From contig NZ_SLXP01000001.1 of assembly GCF_004343075.1 (NCBI RefSeq), positions 550,474 through 614,473 of the forward strand: a stretch of 64,000 nt of DNA, written 5' to 3'. Both the position numbers and the translations under genes were made by a program. Every line of letters starts with the position of its first letter. Position 1 is the first letter of the stretch. Below are positions 17,606 through 26,551 of the stretch, piece by piece. The DNA is from Rhodovulum marinum. GTDB lineage: Bacteria > Pseudomonadota > Alphaproteobacteria > Rhodobacterales > Rhodobacteraceae. The notes below the pieces were generated by a model. It searched no databases. It was not told where the DNA came from and worked only from the letters and a program-made list of their open reading frames with translations.

Positions 17606-18445
17606 ATGCCGAGCGCCAAGATCGACCCCAGCGTGATCCTCGAACCGGGGCAGGAAAGCCCGCTTTCCGCGGCCATCGTCCAACGCGATCGGGATACCAT
17701 CGAAACGGTGCACCGTGCCTTGGAACGACGCGATGTGCTGCTGGCATTCCAGCCGGTCGTGCAGGCCGTCGAACACGGGCAGGTCGCCTTTTACGAGGGG
17801 CTGATCCGGGTGCTTGACCATACCGGACGGGTGATTCCCGCGCGGGACTTCATCGAAACCATCGAAACGACCGAACTGGGCCGCGTGATCGACTGCCTTG
17901 CCCTCGAAATGGGCCTGATCGCCCTGGCCGAGGCGCCCGATCTGCGCCTTGCGATCAACATGTCCGCCCGTTCGATCGGTTATCCCCGCTGGAAAAAGAC
18001 GCTCGACCAGGGTCTTGCCCGGGATGCCACCGTGGCCGAACGTCTGATCCTGGAAATCACCGAAAGCTCGGCCATGGTGATGCCCGATCTCGTCTGCGTC
18101 TTCATGCGCGAACTGCAGGCCAAGGGCATTGCCTTCGCCCTGGACGATTTCGGGGCCGGCTATACCGCCTTCCGCTATCTGCGCGAGTTCTATTTCGACA
18201 TCCTCAAGATCGACGGGCAATTCATCCGGGGCATCGCCGACAGCCCCGACAACCAGGTTCTCGCATCGGCGCTGATCTCGATCGCGCAACATTTCGACAT
18301 GTTCACCGTGGCCGAAAACGTCGAAACCGCGCGCGATGCGGCCTGGCTGGCGGCCAATGGGATCGATTGCATGCAGGGCTTTGCCTTCGGCGCGCCCTCG
18401 CTGGTCCCGCCTTGGCGCGAGGGGCGCGAAAAACGCCGCGCCTGA
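17606..18445 (+). CDS. EAL-domain cyclic-di-GMP phosphodiesterase
   Basis: 279-residue stand-alone EAL protein with no sensor domain or membrane segment. Catalytic residues are all present: E64 in an EGL variant of EAL, N118 (INMSARS), E150/E153 (LEITES), D180-D181 (DDFGAGYT), K201 (LKIDGQF), E237 (AENVE) and Q257 (QGFAFG). It is therefore predicted to hydrolyse c-di-GMP to pGpG. The second-position glycine is not a catalytic residue. GCGGAGAAAAAGC before the ATG at 17606 gives the ribosome binding site. Input signals and partners are not evident. Confidence 0.9.
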   Translation: MPSAKIDPSVILEPGQESPLSAAIVQRDRDTIETVHRALERRDVLLAFQPVVQAVEHGQVAFYEGLIRVLDHTGRVIPARDFIETIETTELGRVIDCLALEMGLIALAEAPDLRLAINMSARSIGYPRWKKTLDQGLARDATVAERLILEITESSAMVMPDLVCVFMRELQAKGIAFALDDFGAGYTAFRYLREFYFDILKIDGQFIRGIADSPDNQVLASALISIAQHFDMFTVAENVETARDAAWLAANGIDCMQGFAFGAPSLVPPWREGREKRRA

Positions 18446-18490
18446 GGCGAATTGCTGCGCCACAGCAAACCGGCAACCCATTGCCTCTTT

Positions 18491-18519
18491 GGCATCCGCC
18501 GTCGCTGACGGGGGGTGCC
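18491..18519 (+). terminator. Strong hairpin between the EAL gene and phaA
   Basis: GGCATCCGCCGTC (18491-18503) pairs with GACGGGGGGTGCC (18507-18519) with one mismatch and one G-T pair, loop GCT. No T-tract follows. It could end the EAL transcript with help from Rho or protect a 3' end. TATAGT at 18539-18544, just downstream, is a candidate -10 element for phaA without a good -35. Confidence 0.45.
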
Positions 18520-18584
18520 GCTCTGCGTCTGCATCCCCTATAGTGCGCCGCGATACGCCACCCAGGGGGAAAGGACCCGAATCC

Positions 18585-19760
18585 ATGACCAACGCAGTGA
18601 TCGTCTCGGCCGCGCGAACGCCGGTCGGCAGTTTCAACGGCTCTTTCGCGACGGTGCCGGCCCATGAACTGGGCCGCGTCATGCTGGAAGCGCTGGTGGA
18701 ACGTGCCGGCATCGACAAGGCGGAGGTTTCCGAGACCATCCTCGGCCAGGTGCTGACCGCGGGTCAGGGGCAGAACCCCGCCCGCCAGGCCCATATCAAT
18801 GCCGGCCTGCCCATCGAATCGGCCGCCTGGTCGATCAACCAGGTCTGCGGTTCGGGCCTGCGCACCGTCGCGTTGGCCGCCCAGCATGTTCAACTTGGCG
18901 ATGCCGCCATCGTCGCCGCAGGCGGGCAGGAAAACATGACCCTGTCGCCCCACGTCGCGCACCTGCGCGCGGGCCACAAGATGGGCGACATGAAGTTCAT
19001 CGATTCGATGATCCGTGACGGGCTGTGGGATGCCTTCAACGGCTATCACATGGGCCAGACCGCCGAGAACGTCGCCGAGAAATGGCAGATCAGCCGCGAG
19101 CAGCAGGACGAATTCGCGCTGGCCAGCCAGAACAAGGCCGAGGCCGCGCAGAAGGCCGGCAAGTTCAAGGACGAGATCGTTCCCGTCACCGTCACCCACC
19201 GCAAGGGCGAAACCGTCGTTGCGGACGATGAATACATCCGTCACGGCGCCACGCTGGACAGCATGCAGAAACTGCGCCCCGCCTTTACCAAGGACGGCAG
19301 CGTCACCGCGGGCAACGCCAGCGGAATCAATGACGGCGCCGCGGGCGTTCTGGTGATGTCCGCCGACGAGGCCGAGAAGCGTGGGCTGGAACCGCTGGCG
19401 CGTATCGTGTCCTACGCGACCGCGGGGCTCGATCCCTCGATCATGGGCGTGGGCCCCATCCATGCCAGCCGCAAGGCGCTGGAAAAGGCCGGCTGGAAAC
19501 CCGAGGACCTGGACCTGGTCGAAGCGAACGAGGCCTTCGCCGCCCAGGCCTGCGCGGTCAACAAGGACATGGGCTGGAACCCCGAGATCGTGAACGTGAA
19601 CGGCGGCGCGATTGCCATCGGCCACCCGATCGGTGCCTCGGGCGCGCGTATCCTGAACACGCTGTTGTTCGAGATGAAGCGCCGCGGTGCCAAGAAGGGC
19701 CTGGCCACGCTGTGCATCGGCGGCGGCATGGGCGTGGCCATGTGTGTGGAACGGCCGTAA
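18585..19760 (+). CDS. phaA: Acetyl-CoA C-acetyltransferase (beta-ketothiolase)
   Basis: 391 residues, the standard PhaA/AtoB length. It condenses two acetyl-CoA to acetoacetyl-CoA, feeding polyhydroxybutyrate and the ethylmalonyl-CoA pathway. The nucleophile is C88 in NQVCGSGLR; the C-terminal His and Cys lie in [10 protein letters not shown] and [10 protein letters not shown]. The ATG at 18585 ([15 protein letters not shown]) is the typical N-terminus, preceded by GGGGAAAGGA. A 15-bp hairpin separates it from phaB. A role in fatty acid or amino acid breakdown is also possible. Confidence 0.95.
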   Translation: MTNAVIVSAARTPVGSFNGSFATVPAHELGRVMLEALVERAGIDKAEVSETILGQVLTAGQGQNPARQAHINAGLPIESAAWSINQVCGSGLRTVALAAQHVQLGDAAIVAAGGQENMTLSPHVAHLRAGHKMGDMKFIDSMIRDGLWDAFNGYHMGQTAENVAEKWQISREQQDEFALASQNKAEAAQKAGKFKDEIVPVTVTHRKGETVVADDEYIRHGATLDSMQKLRPAFTKDGSVTAGNASGINDGAAGVLVMSADEAEKRGLEPLARIVSYATAGLDPSIMGVGPIHASRKALEKAGWKPEDLDLVEANEAFAAQACAVNKDMGWNPEIVNVNGGAIAIGHPIGASGARILNTLLFEMKRRGAKKGLATLCIGGGMGVAMCVERP

Positions 19761-19773
19761 GCGGCCCGAATTT

Positions 19774-19813
19774 GAAATGGGCGCGCAATATTGTTGCGCG
19801 CCCATTTCATTTT
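19774..19813 (+). terminator. 15-bp perfect hairpin between phaA and phaB
   Basis: GAAATGGGCGCGCAA (19774-19788) pairs perfectly with TTGCGCGCCCATTTC (19794-19808), 5-nt loop TATTG, followed by ATTTT. It starts 13 nt after the phaA stop. As a terminator or attenuator inside phaAB it would make phaB expression partly independent of phaA or lower than it. Confidence 0.85.
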
Positions 19814-19858
19814 CCGTAACACCGTTTCCGAACAACCGGCACCCATCCTGGAGGAATC

Positions 19859-20581
19859 ATGGCAAGAGTTGCACTCGTCACCGGCGGCACACGTGGCATC
19901 GGCGCGGCCATTTCGAAGGCCCTGAAAGACGCGGGCTACAGCGTCGCCGCGACCTATGGCGGCAATGACGAAGCCGCGAAGAAATTCACCGATGAAACCG
20001 GCATCCCCACCTTCAAGTGGAACGCCGCCGATTACGACGCCTCCAAGGCCGGGATCGAGAAGGTCGAGGCCGAGCTGGGCCCGATCGACGTGGTGGTGGC
20101 GAACGCGGGCATCACCCGTGACGCGCCGTTCCACAAGATGACGCCCGAACAGTGGAAAGAGGTGATCGACACCAACCTGACCGGCGTGTTCAACACGATC
20201 CACCCGGTCTGGCCCGGCATGCGCGAGCGCAAGTTCGGCCGCATTATCGTCATTTCCTCGATCAACGGGCAAAAGGGCCAGTTCGGCCAGGTGAACTATG
20301 CCGCGACCAAGGCCGGCGATCTCGGCATCGTCAAGTCGCTGGCGCAGGAAGGCGCCCGCTTCGGCATCACCGCGAACGCGATCTGCCCGGGCTACATCGC
20401 GACCGAGATGGTGATGGCGGTGCCGGAAAAGGTGCGCGAGGCGATCATCGGCCAGATCCCGGCCGGACGGCTGGGCGAACCCGAGGAAATCGCGCGCTGC
20501 GTGGCCTTCCTTGCCGCCGACGAGGCCGAGTTCATCAACGGCTCGACCATCTCTGCCAACGGCGCGCAATTCTTCGTCTGA
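19859..20581 (+). CDS. phaB: Acetoacetyl-CoA reductase (NADPH)
   Basis: 240-residue short-chain dehydrogenase of PhaB length. It reduces acetoacetyl-CoA to (R)-3-hydroxybutyryl-CoA, the monomer for polyhydroxybutyrate. Cofactor loop TGGTRGIG is at 8-15, NAG at 82-84, catalytic S133/S134 in VISSING, Y147 and K151 in NYAATK. A strong TGGAGGAATC ribosome binding site precedes the ATG at 19859. It lies 98 nt after phaA with a terminator-like hairpin between, and has its own terminator at 20629. Confidence 0.96.
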   Translation: MARVALVTGGTRGIGAAISKALKDAGYSVAATYGGNDEAAKKFTDETGIPTFKWNAADYDASKAGIEKVEAELGPIDVVVANAGITRDAPFHKMTPEQWKEVIDTNLTGVFNTIHPVWPGMRERKFGRIIVISSINGQKGQFGQVNYAATKAGDLGIVKSLAQEGARFGITANAICPGYIATEMVMAVPEKVREAIIGQIPAGRLGEPEEIARCVAFLAADEAEFINGSTISANGAQFFV

Positions 20582-20628
20582 GGCGCCTGCCGGCGCCGGC
20601 CTTCGGCGAGGATATTTGAAGCCAGAAG

Positions 20629-20657
20629 AAGGAGAGAGCCGCGCTCTCTCCTTTTTT
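20629..20657 (+). terminator. Rho-independent terminator of phaB
   Basis: AAGGAGAGAGC (20629-20639) pairs with GCTCTCTCCTT (20643-20653), 3-nt loop CGC, and a run of six T from 20652. It starts 47 nt after the phaB stop. Confidence 0.93.
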
Positions 20658-20694
20658 GTCAGGTGTCGGTGGAACCGTCTGGCGGACACCGTAC

Positions 20695-21588
20695 ATGGCA
20701 TCTATACCTGCGCCGATGCCCCCTGCCCGCGCCACCGCCATCGGATTCATCGCTGTCCTTCTGTGGGCGCTCTTGGCGCTTTTCACGGTGGGCTCGGCAC
20801 CGGTGCCGCCCTTGCAATTGAACGCGATCTGCTTTGCCATCGGCGGTGCGATCGGGATCGTCTGGTTGGCGGCGACGGGCGAGGCACGTTTGCTGATGCA
20901 AGTGCCGTTCCGGGTCTATGCTTTTGGCACCGCTGGGCTGTTCGGCTATCATGCGCTGTATTTCTCGGCGCTGCGCCTGGCGCCCGCGGCCGAGGCGGGA
21001 CTGATCGCCTATCTCTGGCCGCTGCTGATCGTTCTGTTCTCGGGGCTTTTGCCCGGGGAACGGCTGCGCATGGGGCATGTGATCGGCGCAGTGGCCGGGT
21101 TCGCCGGGGCGGCGCTGATCGTGGCCCGCGGGGCGGTGGGGTTCGACGGGGCGGCCCTGCCCGGCTATGGGCTTGCACTTCTCTGCGCGCTGACCTGGTC
21201 GGGCTATTCGGTTTTGTCCCGCCGCCTGGGCGCGATCCCGACGGCAAGCGTCGCGGTGTTCTGCCTGGCCACGGCCGCGCTGTCCCTGCCCTTGCACCTG
21301 GCGCTGGAGGAAACCGTCTGGCCCACGGATCCCGCCACTTGGGCAAGCATGCTGGCGCTGGGGATGGGTCCGGTCGGGCTGGCCTTCTATGTCTGGGACA
21401 TCGGCGTGAAACGCGGCGATATCCAGTTGCTCGGCGTGGCCAGTTACGCCGCGCCGCTCTTGTCGACGCTGGTCCTCGTCGGCGCGGGGATCGCTGCCCC
21501 CACGCCCATACTCTTTGCCGCCGCGGTCTTGATCACGGGGGGCGCCGCGCTGGCCGCATGGGCCAGCGCCCGGCAGGCTCAGGCCTGA
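20695..21588 (+). CDS. EamA/DMT family inner-membrane transporter
   Basis: 297 residues with about ten hydrophobic segments in two EamA halves, typical of drug/metabolite exporters such as the YddG aromatic amino acid exporter. Characteristic stretches are YHALYFSALRLAPAAEAGLIAYLWP and a C-terminal GVASYAAPLLSTLVL. The start is uncertain: ATG 20695 is used, ATG 20716 is possible, and a TTG at 20656 falls in the phaB terminator. Its stop overlaps the convergent YdcH-like gene by 10 nt. Substrate unknown. Confidence 0.83.
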   Translation: MASIPAPMPPARATAIGFIAVLLWALLALFTVGSAPVPPLQLNAICFAIGGAIGIVWLAATGEARLLMQVPFRVYAFGTAGLFGYHALYFSALRLAPAAEAGLIAYLWPLLIVLFSGLLPGERLRMGHVIGAVAGFAGAALIVARGAVGFDGAALPGYGLALLCALTWSGYSVLSRRLGAIPTASVAVFCLATAALSLPLHLALEETVWPTDPATWASMLALGMGPVGLAFYVWDIGVKRGDIQLLGVASYAAPLLSTLVLVGAGIAAPTPILFAAAVLITGGAALAAWASARQAQA

Positions 21589-21746
21589 GACAGCCGCTCG
21601 ATCTGTTCCTTTATCTTGAGCTTCTGCTTCTTGAGGTCCGCGATATGGAGGCCGTCCGCCGAAGGCGTTCGCTGCGCCTCTTCGACCTTGGCCGAGAGCG
21701 CCTGGTGCTTCTTGCGGAGTTCCTGCAGATGCGAACTCAGGTTCAT
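21579..21746 (-). CDS. YdcH-like DUF465 protein
   Basis: 55-residue charged helical protein: MNLSSHLQELRKKHQAL, a variable turn (TPSADGLHIADL), then KKQKLKIKEQIERL. This is the usual helix-turn-helix hairpin layout of the YdcH/DUF465 family, whose function is unknown. AAGGAG lies 8 nt before the ATG at 21746, strong support. Its 3' end overlaps the convergent transporter gene by 10 nt. Confidence 0.85.
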   Translation of the reverse strand: MNLSSHLQELRKKHQALSAKVEEAQRTPSADGLHIADLKKQKLKIKEQIERLSQA

Positions 21747-21847
21747 GATCGGTGCTCCTTTCCTGGTAACAGCCTAGAAGCAGAGTGCAGCACGAAAACC
21801 GAGTCGTGTCACGCCCTTGAAAATCAAGGATTCGCGCTTAACGGGTT

Positions 21848-22603
21848 TCATCGCCCGGGCCAGGGAAGTGCGGCGGCGTGCCGCAGCACCGCGGAAACCG
21901 CCGGGGTATAGCTGTCGGCGTCCCGCTCGTGACGGGAACCTTCGTGTAAAATCAAAGGGCTATGCAGCCTGAACGTGCCGCGCGCGCCTTTGCGCGCCCG
22001 CAGGATGACCAGCTTTGCCGGCCGCCCAACCCTTGGGGCCAAAGGCAACAGATCGACACTACCCAGGCGTGTATCCAGCGCCGCCAGAAGCTCGGGCAGG
22101 CGCTCGGCGCGCTGGATCAGGGTCAGCCAGCCGCCCGGGGCCAGCCGGCGGGTTGCGGTCTCGACCCAAAGCGTCAGCGGGGTCGCCTCGGCCAGCGCCG
22201 TTTCGCGGCCGGCATCGGGGGCGGCACTGCCTTGCGCCCGCAGGAAATAAGGCGGGTTCGCGATAACGTGATCGAAACTGCGCGCCCGCAAATCCACGGG
22301 CAGAGCGGCAAGATCGGCACCCGTCACCACCAGGTCGATCCCGTTCTCGGCGGCATTGCGACGGGCCAGTTCGGCATAGCCATCCTGCAGTTCGACGCCA
22401 AACAACGAAAGCCCCGGCACCCGCGCGCCCAGGCACAGGCTGGCCGCCCCCACCCCGCACCCGAGGTCCAGCACCGATTGCCCCGTTCGCGCAGGCACGG
22501 CGGCGGCCAGCAACACCGGGTCCACCCCCGCACGATAGCCAGATCGGGGCTGGCGGATTTTCAGCCGGCCGCCAAGAAACAGGTCATGCGTCAGGTCCTC
22601 CAC
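21848..22603 (-). CDS. tRNA1(Val) (adenine(37)-N6)-methyltransferase-like protein TrmN6
   Basis: 251-residue class I SAM methyltransferase of the YfiC/TrmN6 family. N-terminal LGGRLKIRQPRSGYRAGVDPVLLAAAV is highly characteristic. The SAM loop is VLDLGCGVGAASLCLG, and motif IV NPPY marks an adenine N6-methyltransferase. A Pro/Gly-rich C-terminal segment follows. It lies 4 nt after the DUF2007 gene on the same strand. The precise tRNA target in this organism is inferred from the family. Confidence 0.85.
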   Translation of the reverse strand: MEDLTHDLFLGGRLKIRQPRSGYRAGVDPVLLAAAVPARTGQSVLDLGCGVGAASLCLGARVPGLSLFGVELQDGYAELARRNAAENGIDLVVTGADLAALPVDLRARSFDHVIANPPYFLRAQGSAAPDAGRETALAEATPLTLWVETATRRLAPGGWLTLIQRAERLPELLAALDTRLGSVDLLPLAPRVGRPAKLVILRARKGARGTFRLHSPLILHEGSRHERDADSYTPAVSAVLRHAAALPWPGR

Positions 22604-22607
22604 GCCC

Positions 22608-22829
22608 TCAGGACCCCTCGTTCACCTCGATCCCGTTGTCGCGCAGGATCGCCCGCGCGATGAACAGGTCGCGATCGGCCACCATGATCCGGCGCGGCAA
22701 AACGCCTATCGACCCCTCGAGAACACTCATGTGGACATCCATCGGAAAGCACTCTATCTCCTCGCCCTGAAGCAGTGCCGAGACAAAGGCGATTACCGTC
22801 GGGTCATTGGTGCGGATGAGTTCTTTCAT
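22608..22829 (-). CDS. DUF2007 protein
   Basis: 73 residues, full length for the family: MKELIRTNDPTVIAFVSALLQGEEIECFPMD, then GVLPRRIMVADRDLFIARAILRDNGIE. DUF2007 is a small ferredoxin-like fold once named putative signal-transducing protein; its function is unproven. It is first of a two-gene unit with TrmN6 and divergent from the polyprenyl synthase gene (starts 55 nt apart). Confidence 0.85.
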   Translation of the reverse strand: MKELIRTNDPTVIAFVSALLQGEEIECFPMDVHMSVLEGSIGVLPRRIMVADRDLFIARAILRDNGIEVNEGS

Positions 22830-22884
22830 GACAGCGACTTAAGGGCAGAAGGATCCCTTTGTCGAGCAACCTGACGAGGCCGTG

Positions 22885-23886
22885 ATGGGCTTGGACGACG
22901 CAGTCACCAAACCGCATGAACGCCTGGCCGCCCTTCTGACCGAGGAAATGGCACAGGTCGACCTGCTGATCCGGGAACGGATGCGGTCGGAATATGCCCC
23001 GCGGATCGACGAGGTCGCGGCGCATATCGTCGGCGCGGGCGGCAAGCGGCTGCGGCCGATGCTGACCATCGCGGCGGCGCGGATGTGCGGCTATGACGGG
23101 CCCTATCATGTCTACCTGGCCGCGACGGTGGAATTCATCCATACCGCGACCCTGCTGCATGACGACGTTGTCGACGAAAGCGGCCAGCGGCGCGGGCGGC
23201 CCACGGCGAACCTGCTTTGGGACAACAAGTCGAGCGTTCTGGTGGGCGACTACCTGTTCGCGCGGTCCTTCCAGTTGATGGTGGCCCCCGGCAATCTGCG
23301 GGTGCTGGACATCCTGTCGAATGCCGCCGCCGTCATCGCCGAGGGCGAGGTGCTGCAGCTGACCGCGGCGCGTGACCTGAAAACCACCGAAGACATCTAT
23401 CTAAAGGTGATCCGCGGCAAGACGGCCGCGTTGTTCGCCGCCGCCACCGAGGTCGGCGGCGTGATCGCCGGCATGCCCGAGGAACAGGTCCGCGCGCTGC
23501 ATACCTATGGCGATGCGCTGGGGGTGGGGTTCCAGATCGTCGACGACCTGCTGGACGTGGCGGGCGACGCCAAGGCCACCGGCAAGAACATCGGCGACGA
23601 TTTCCGCGAACGGAAGCTGACGCTGCCGATAATCAAGACCGTGGCCGCCGCCGATGACGAGGAGCGCGCCTTCTGGAAGCGCACCATCGAAAAGGGCGAC
23701 CAGCGTGACGGCGACCTGGACCATGCGCTGATGCTGATGGACAAGCACGGCGCCATCGAGGCAACCCGCGCCGAAGCCATGGCCTGGACCGCCCGCGCGA
23801 AACAGGCGCTGACGCATCTGCCCGACCACGAGATTCGCGACATGCTCACGGATCTAGCCGACTACGTGGTTGCCCGGATCAACTAG
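22885..23886 (+). CDS. Long-chain polyprenyl diphosphate synthase (ubiquinone side chain)
   Basis: 333-residue trans-isoprenyl diphosphate synthase. GGKRLRPML is the IPP site; the aspartate-rich motifs are LLHDDVVDES and QIVDDLLDVAG. Length and sequence style match octaprenyl/decaprenyl synthases (IspB/DdsA) and not the shorter farnesyl synthases. Chain length cannot be read by eye; Rhodobacterales usually make Q10. The GTG at 22882 and ATG at 22885 are adjacent; ATG is used, with GAGG just upstream. It converges with ispE (15 nt between stops). Confidence 0.9.
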   Translation: MGLDDAVTKPHERLAALLTEEMAQVDLLIRERMRSEYAPRIDEVAAHIVGAGGKRLRPMLTIAAARMCGYDGPYHVYLAATVEFIHTATLLHDDVVDESGQRRGRPTANLLWDNKSSVLVGDYLFARSFQLMVAPGNLRVLDILSNAAAVIAEGEVLQLTAARDLKTTEDIYLKVIRGKTAALFAAATEVGGVIAGMPEEQVRALHTYGDALGVGFQIVDDLLDVAGDAKATGKNIGDDFRERKLTLPIIKTVAAADDEERAFWKRTIEKGDQRDGDLDHALMLMDKHGAIEATRAEAMAWTARAKQALTHLPDHEIRDMLTDLADYVVARIN

Positions 23887-23901
23887 GGCCCTGCTGCGCG
23901 T

Positions 23902-24747
23902 TCACGCCGCGCTATAGGGGCTGGCGGCCTGCACCCACCATTGCGGCGCCCCGGCGGCGATCAGGCGTGCCGCATCCTCGGCTTCGTCGCGACTGTCATA
24001 GATGCCGAAGCAGGTCGCGCCCGATCCCGACATGCGTGACAGCAGGCACCCCTCGGTCGCCGCGATCACATCCAGGACCTCGCGAATGACCGGCGCTTGC
24101 CGGCGGGCGGGCGTTTCCAGGTCGTTGCGCTGTTCGGCCAGCCAATGCGCCATCACCGCCGCGCTGGACCAGCCCGGCGGGTGCGGCATCGGCGCGTTGG
24201 TCTTGCAGGTCAGCGCCTTGAACACCGCGGGGGTCGAGACCTCGACCCCCGGGTTCACCAGCAACAGCCCCATCCGCTCGGGCAGGCGCGGGCCCTCGGT
24301 GATCGTCTCGCCGACGCCCTGCATCCGCAAGGCCCGGGGCCGCAGGCAGACCGGCACATCGGCCCCCAGCGACAACACCGCCGCCGGATCTGGCAGCGGC
24401 AGGTTCCAAAGCTCGGCCAGCCCGCGCAGCGCCGCCGCGGCGTCGGACGACCCGCCGCCGATCCCGGCCGCGGCGGGCAGGTGCTTGTCCAGCGTGATCG
24501 CCGCCCCCCGCTCACAGCCGAACAGCATGGCCGCCTTCAGCACCAGGTTGCGCCCGTCGCAGGGCACCCCCTCGGCCCGCGGGCCGGTGACCCTCAGGGT
24601 CAGGTCATCCGCGGGCGAAAGACGCAGGCGGTCGCCCGCATCGACGAAAATCACCAGGCTGTCGAGCAGATGATAGCCGTCTGCCCGCTGTCCGGTGACG
24701 TGCAGGGTCAGGTTGATCTTTGCGGGCGCGAAGGCCTCAACCGTCAT
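23902..24747 (-). CDS. ispE: 4-diphosphocytidyl-2-C-methyl-D-erythritol kinase
   Basis: 281-residue GHMP kinase of the MEP isoprenoid pathway. It has [23 protein letters not shown] at the N-terminus, the ATP loop [18 protein letters not shown], and the C-terminal [10 protein letters not shown]. The ATG at 24747 ([13 protein letters not shown]) is preferred over one 9 nt upstream. The gene overlaps the end of the TPR gene by 11 nt, suggesting translational coupling in an ETF-QO - TPR - ispE unit. Confidence 0.96.
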   Translation of the reverse strand: MTVEAFAPAKINLTLHVTGQRADGYHLLDSLVIFVDAGDRLRLSPADDLTLRVTGPRAEGVPCDGRNLVLKAAMLFGCERGAAITLDKHLPAAAGIGGGSSDAAAALRGLAELWNLPLPDPAAVLSLGADVPVCLRPRALRMQGVGETITEGPRLPERMGLLLVNPGVEVSTPAVFKALTCKTNAPMPHPPGWSSAAVMAHWLAEQRNDLETPARRQAPVIREVLDVIAATEGCLLSRMSGSGATCFGIYDSRDEAEDAARLIAAGAPQWWVQAASPYSAA

Positions 24748-26446
24748 TGGCGGCACTGAGGGGCGGCGCCCCCTCTTCTTCCAGGACGCGGTCCAGCCCC
24801 ACCTCCAGCTTGCGGCGGATGCGGTCGGCCTCGTCCTCTTCGGGATCGAAGGACAGGGCGCGGTGCCACTGGAACCGCGCCTCGTTCCGGCGCCCGACCG
24901 CCCAGTAGACGTCGCCCAGGTGGTCGTTGACGATCGGATCCACCGGCATCAACGCGGCGGCACGTTCCATGTGCGGCACCGCCTCCTGGTAACGGCCCAG
25001 GCGGTACAACACCCAGCCCAGGCTGTCGGTGATGTAACCGTCGCCCGGCCGCGCCTCGACCGCGCGCTCGATCATGTCCAGCGCCTCGTCCAGGTTGGTC
25101 TTCATCTCGACGAAGGAATACCCCAGATAGTTCAGCACCTGCGGCTGGCCCGGTTCCAGTTCCAGCGCCTGCCGGAAATCGGCCTCGGCCTCGGGCCACA
25201 TGTCCAGCCGTTCATGCGCGATGCCGCGGGCGTAATAGACGATCCACTGGGCGCGGGCGGGTTCGTCGAACAACGCGATGGCCCGGTCATAGGCCTGCCG
25301 CGCGTCGTCATAGCGTTCCTCGCCGCGAAATGTGTCGCCCAGCGTGACATGGATGATCGCGATATCGGGGAAATCCTCGGCCAGCGCCTGCAACACCCCG
25401 ATCGACCCCTCGATATCGCCCGAGCGGCGCATCGCCTCGGCGCGGCCGATCTCGGCGGCATAGAACGCGGGGTCATCCCGCGGCACCTGCGCATAGGCCG
25501 CGATCGCCAATTCATAACGCTCCTGCGATTCCAGCAGGTCAGCCGACAGCAACACCGCATCGGTGTTCCCGGGGGCCAGGAATTCGGCAAGCCGGGCATA
25601 GATCAGCGTGTAGCTGTCCATCGCATCGCCGTTCAGCGCGCCCGCGACGGTCAGGAAAACCTCGGCCGCGCCATGGGTCGCATCCTCGACCAGATCGAAG
25701 GGGAGCGCCTCGCCCGCGGTTAGCCGGGCCCGCAACCGGGCGACGCCGGGATCGGCCTCGCGCCCGAAGGCCTCGTCGATCAGTTCGACCGCATCGTCCT
25801 GACGGTCCAGCTGGCTCAGGACCTCGGCATGGGCGATCACGCCGCGCCGCGTGGCGCGCAACGGCCCCTCTGCCGCCCCCGACAGGATATGGTCGGCGCC
25901 CTCGAAATCGCCCGCGGCCGCCAGCGCCAGCGCCTTGTGATACAGCCCGAACGCCTTCAGGCCGGTCTGCTCCGAGGCCGCGTCGAACGCCTCCAGTGCC
26001 TCGGACATGCGCCCCTGGCCGAACCGGGCCCAGGCCCGGATCAGCGCATCGACCAGCGGCGCGGCGCTGCGGCCGGCGTCGAAATCGGCCAGCAACTCGT
26101 CCCAGGCACCGCGTTTCATCTGGTCGGCGATGATCACCAGGTTGGCCACCTGGCTGGCATTGGCGCCGGTTTCCAGGCGCCGCGCGATCGGTATGGCGCG
26201 GTCGATCTCGCCCAGGCCCAGATAGGCCATCATCGCGTTTTCCAGAAGCCGCGGGTTCGACGGATCGCGCGCCAGCGCCACCGCGTAATAGCGCGCGGCA
26301 GCCGTGTAATCGCTGTACATGCTGGCCTGGCGCGCCGCCAGATAGGCCCCGGACAACCCATCCTGCGCACGCAGCGGCGTGGCCAGCGTCAGAACGGCAA
26401 GGCCGGCGACCGCGAGGCGGGCAAGGCGCGGGAGACAGGAACCCAA
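24737..26446 (-). CDS. Exported tetratricopeptide-repeat protein
   Basis: About 569 residues. An N-terminal signal sequence ([20 protein letters not shown], cut before QDG) implies export; there is no lipobox at the predicted cut. The body is all-helical TPR repeats, clearest in the C-terminal half ([85 protein letters not shown]). The start is uncertain: TTG 26446 has GGAG 7 nt upstream, while GTG 26452 is too close to it. A periplasmic scaffold role is inferred. Confidence 0.85.
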   Translation of the reverse strand: MGSCLPRLARLAVAGLAVLTLATPLRAQDGLSGAYLAARQASMYSDYTAAARYYAVALARDPSNPRLLENAMMAYLGLGEIDRAIPIARRLETGANASQVANLVIIADQMKRGAWDELLADFDAGRSAAPLVDALIRAWARFGQGRMSEALEAFDAASEQTGLKAFGLYHKALALAAAGDFEGADHILSGAAEGPLRATRRGVIAHAEVLSQLDRQDDAVELIDEAFGREADPGVARLRARLTAGEALPFDLVEDATHGAAEVFLTVAGALNGDAMDSYTLIYARLAEFLAPGNTDAVLLSADLLESQERYELAIAAYAQVPRDDPAFYAAEIGRAEAMRRSGDIEGSIGVLQALAEDFPDIAIIHVTLGDTFRGEERYDDARQAYDRAIALFDEPARAQWIVYYARGIAHERLDMWPEAEADFRQALELEPGQPQVLNYLGYSFVEMKTNLDEALDMIERAVEARPGDGYITDSLGWVLYRLGRYQEAVPHMERAAALMPVDPIVNDHLGDVYWAVGRRNEARFQWHRALSFDPEEDEADRIRRKLEVGLDRVLEEEGAPPLSAANDG

Positions 26447-26551
26447 GGACACACTCCGATTGATCTGCGCTGCAAGGTAGAGCCCGGCGCCGGACAAGGC
26501 AATCCGCCGCCCCGGCCCGCGCCCCGAAACCCCGCCCCCGTCGCGCGGATG

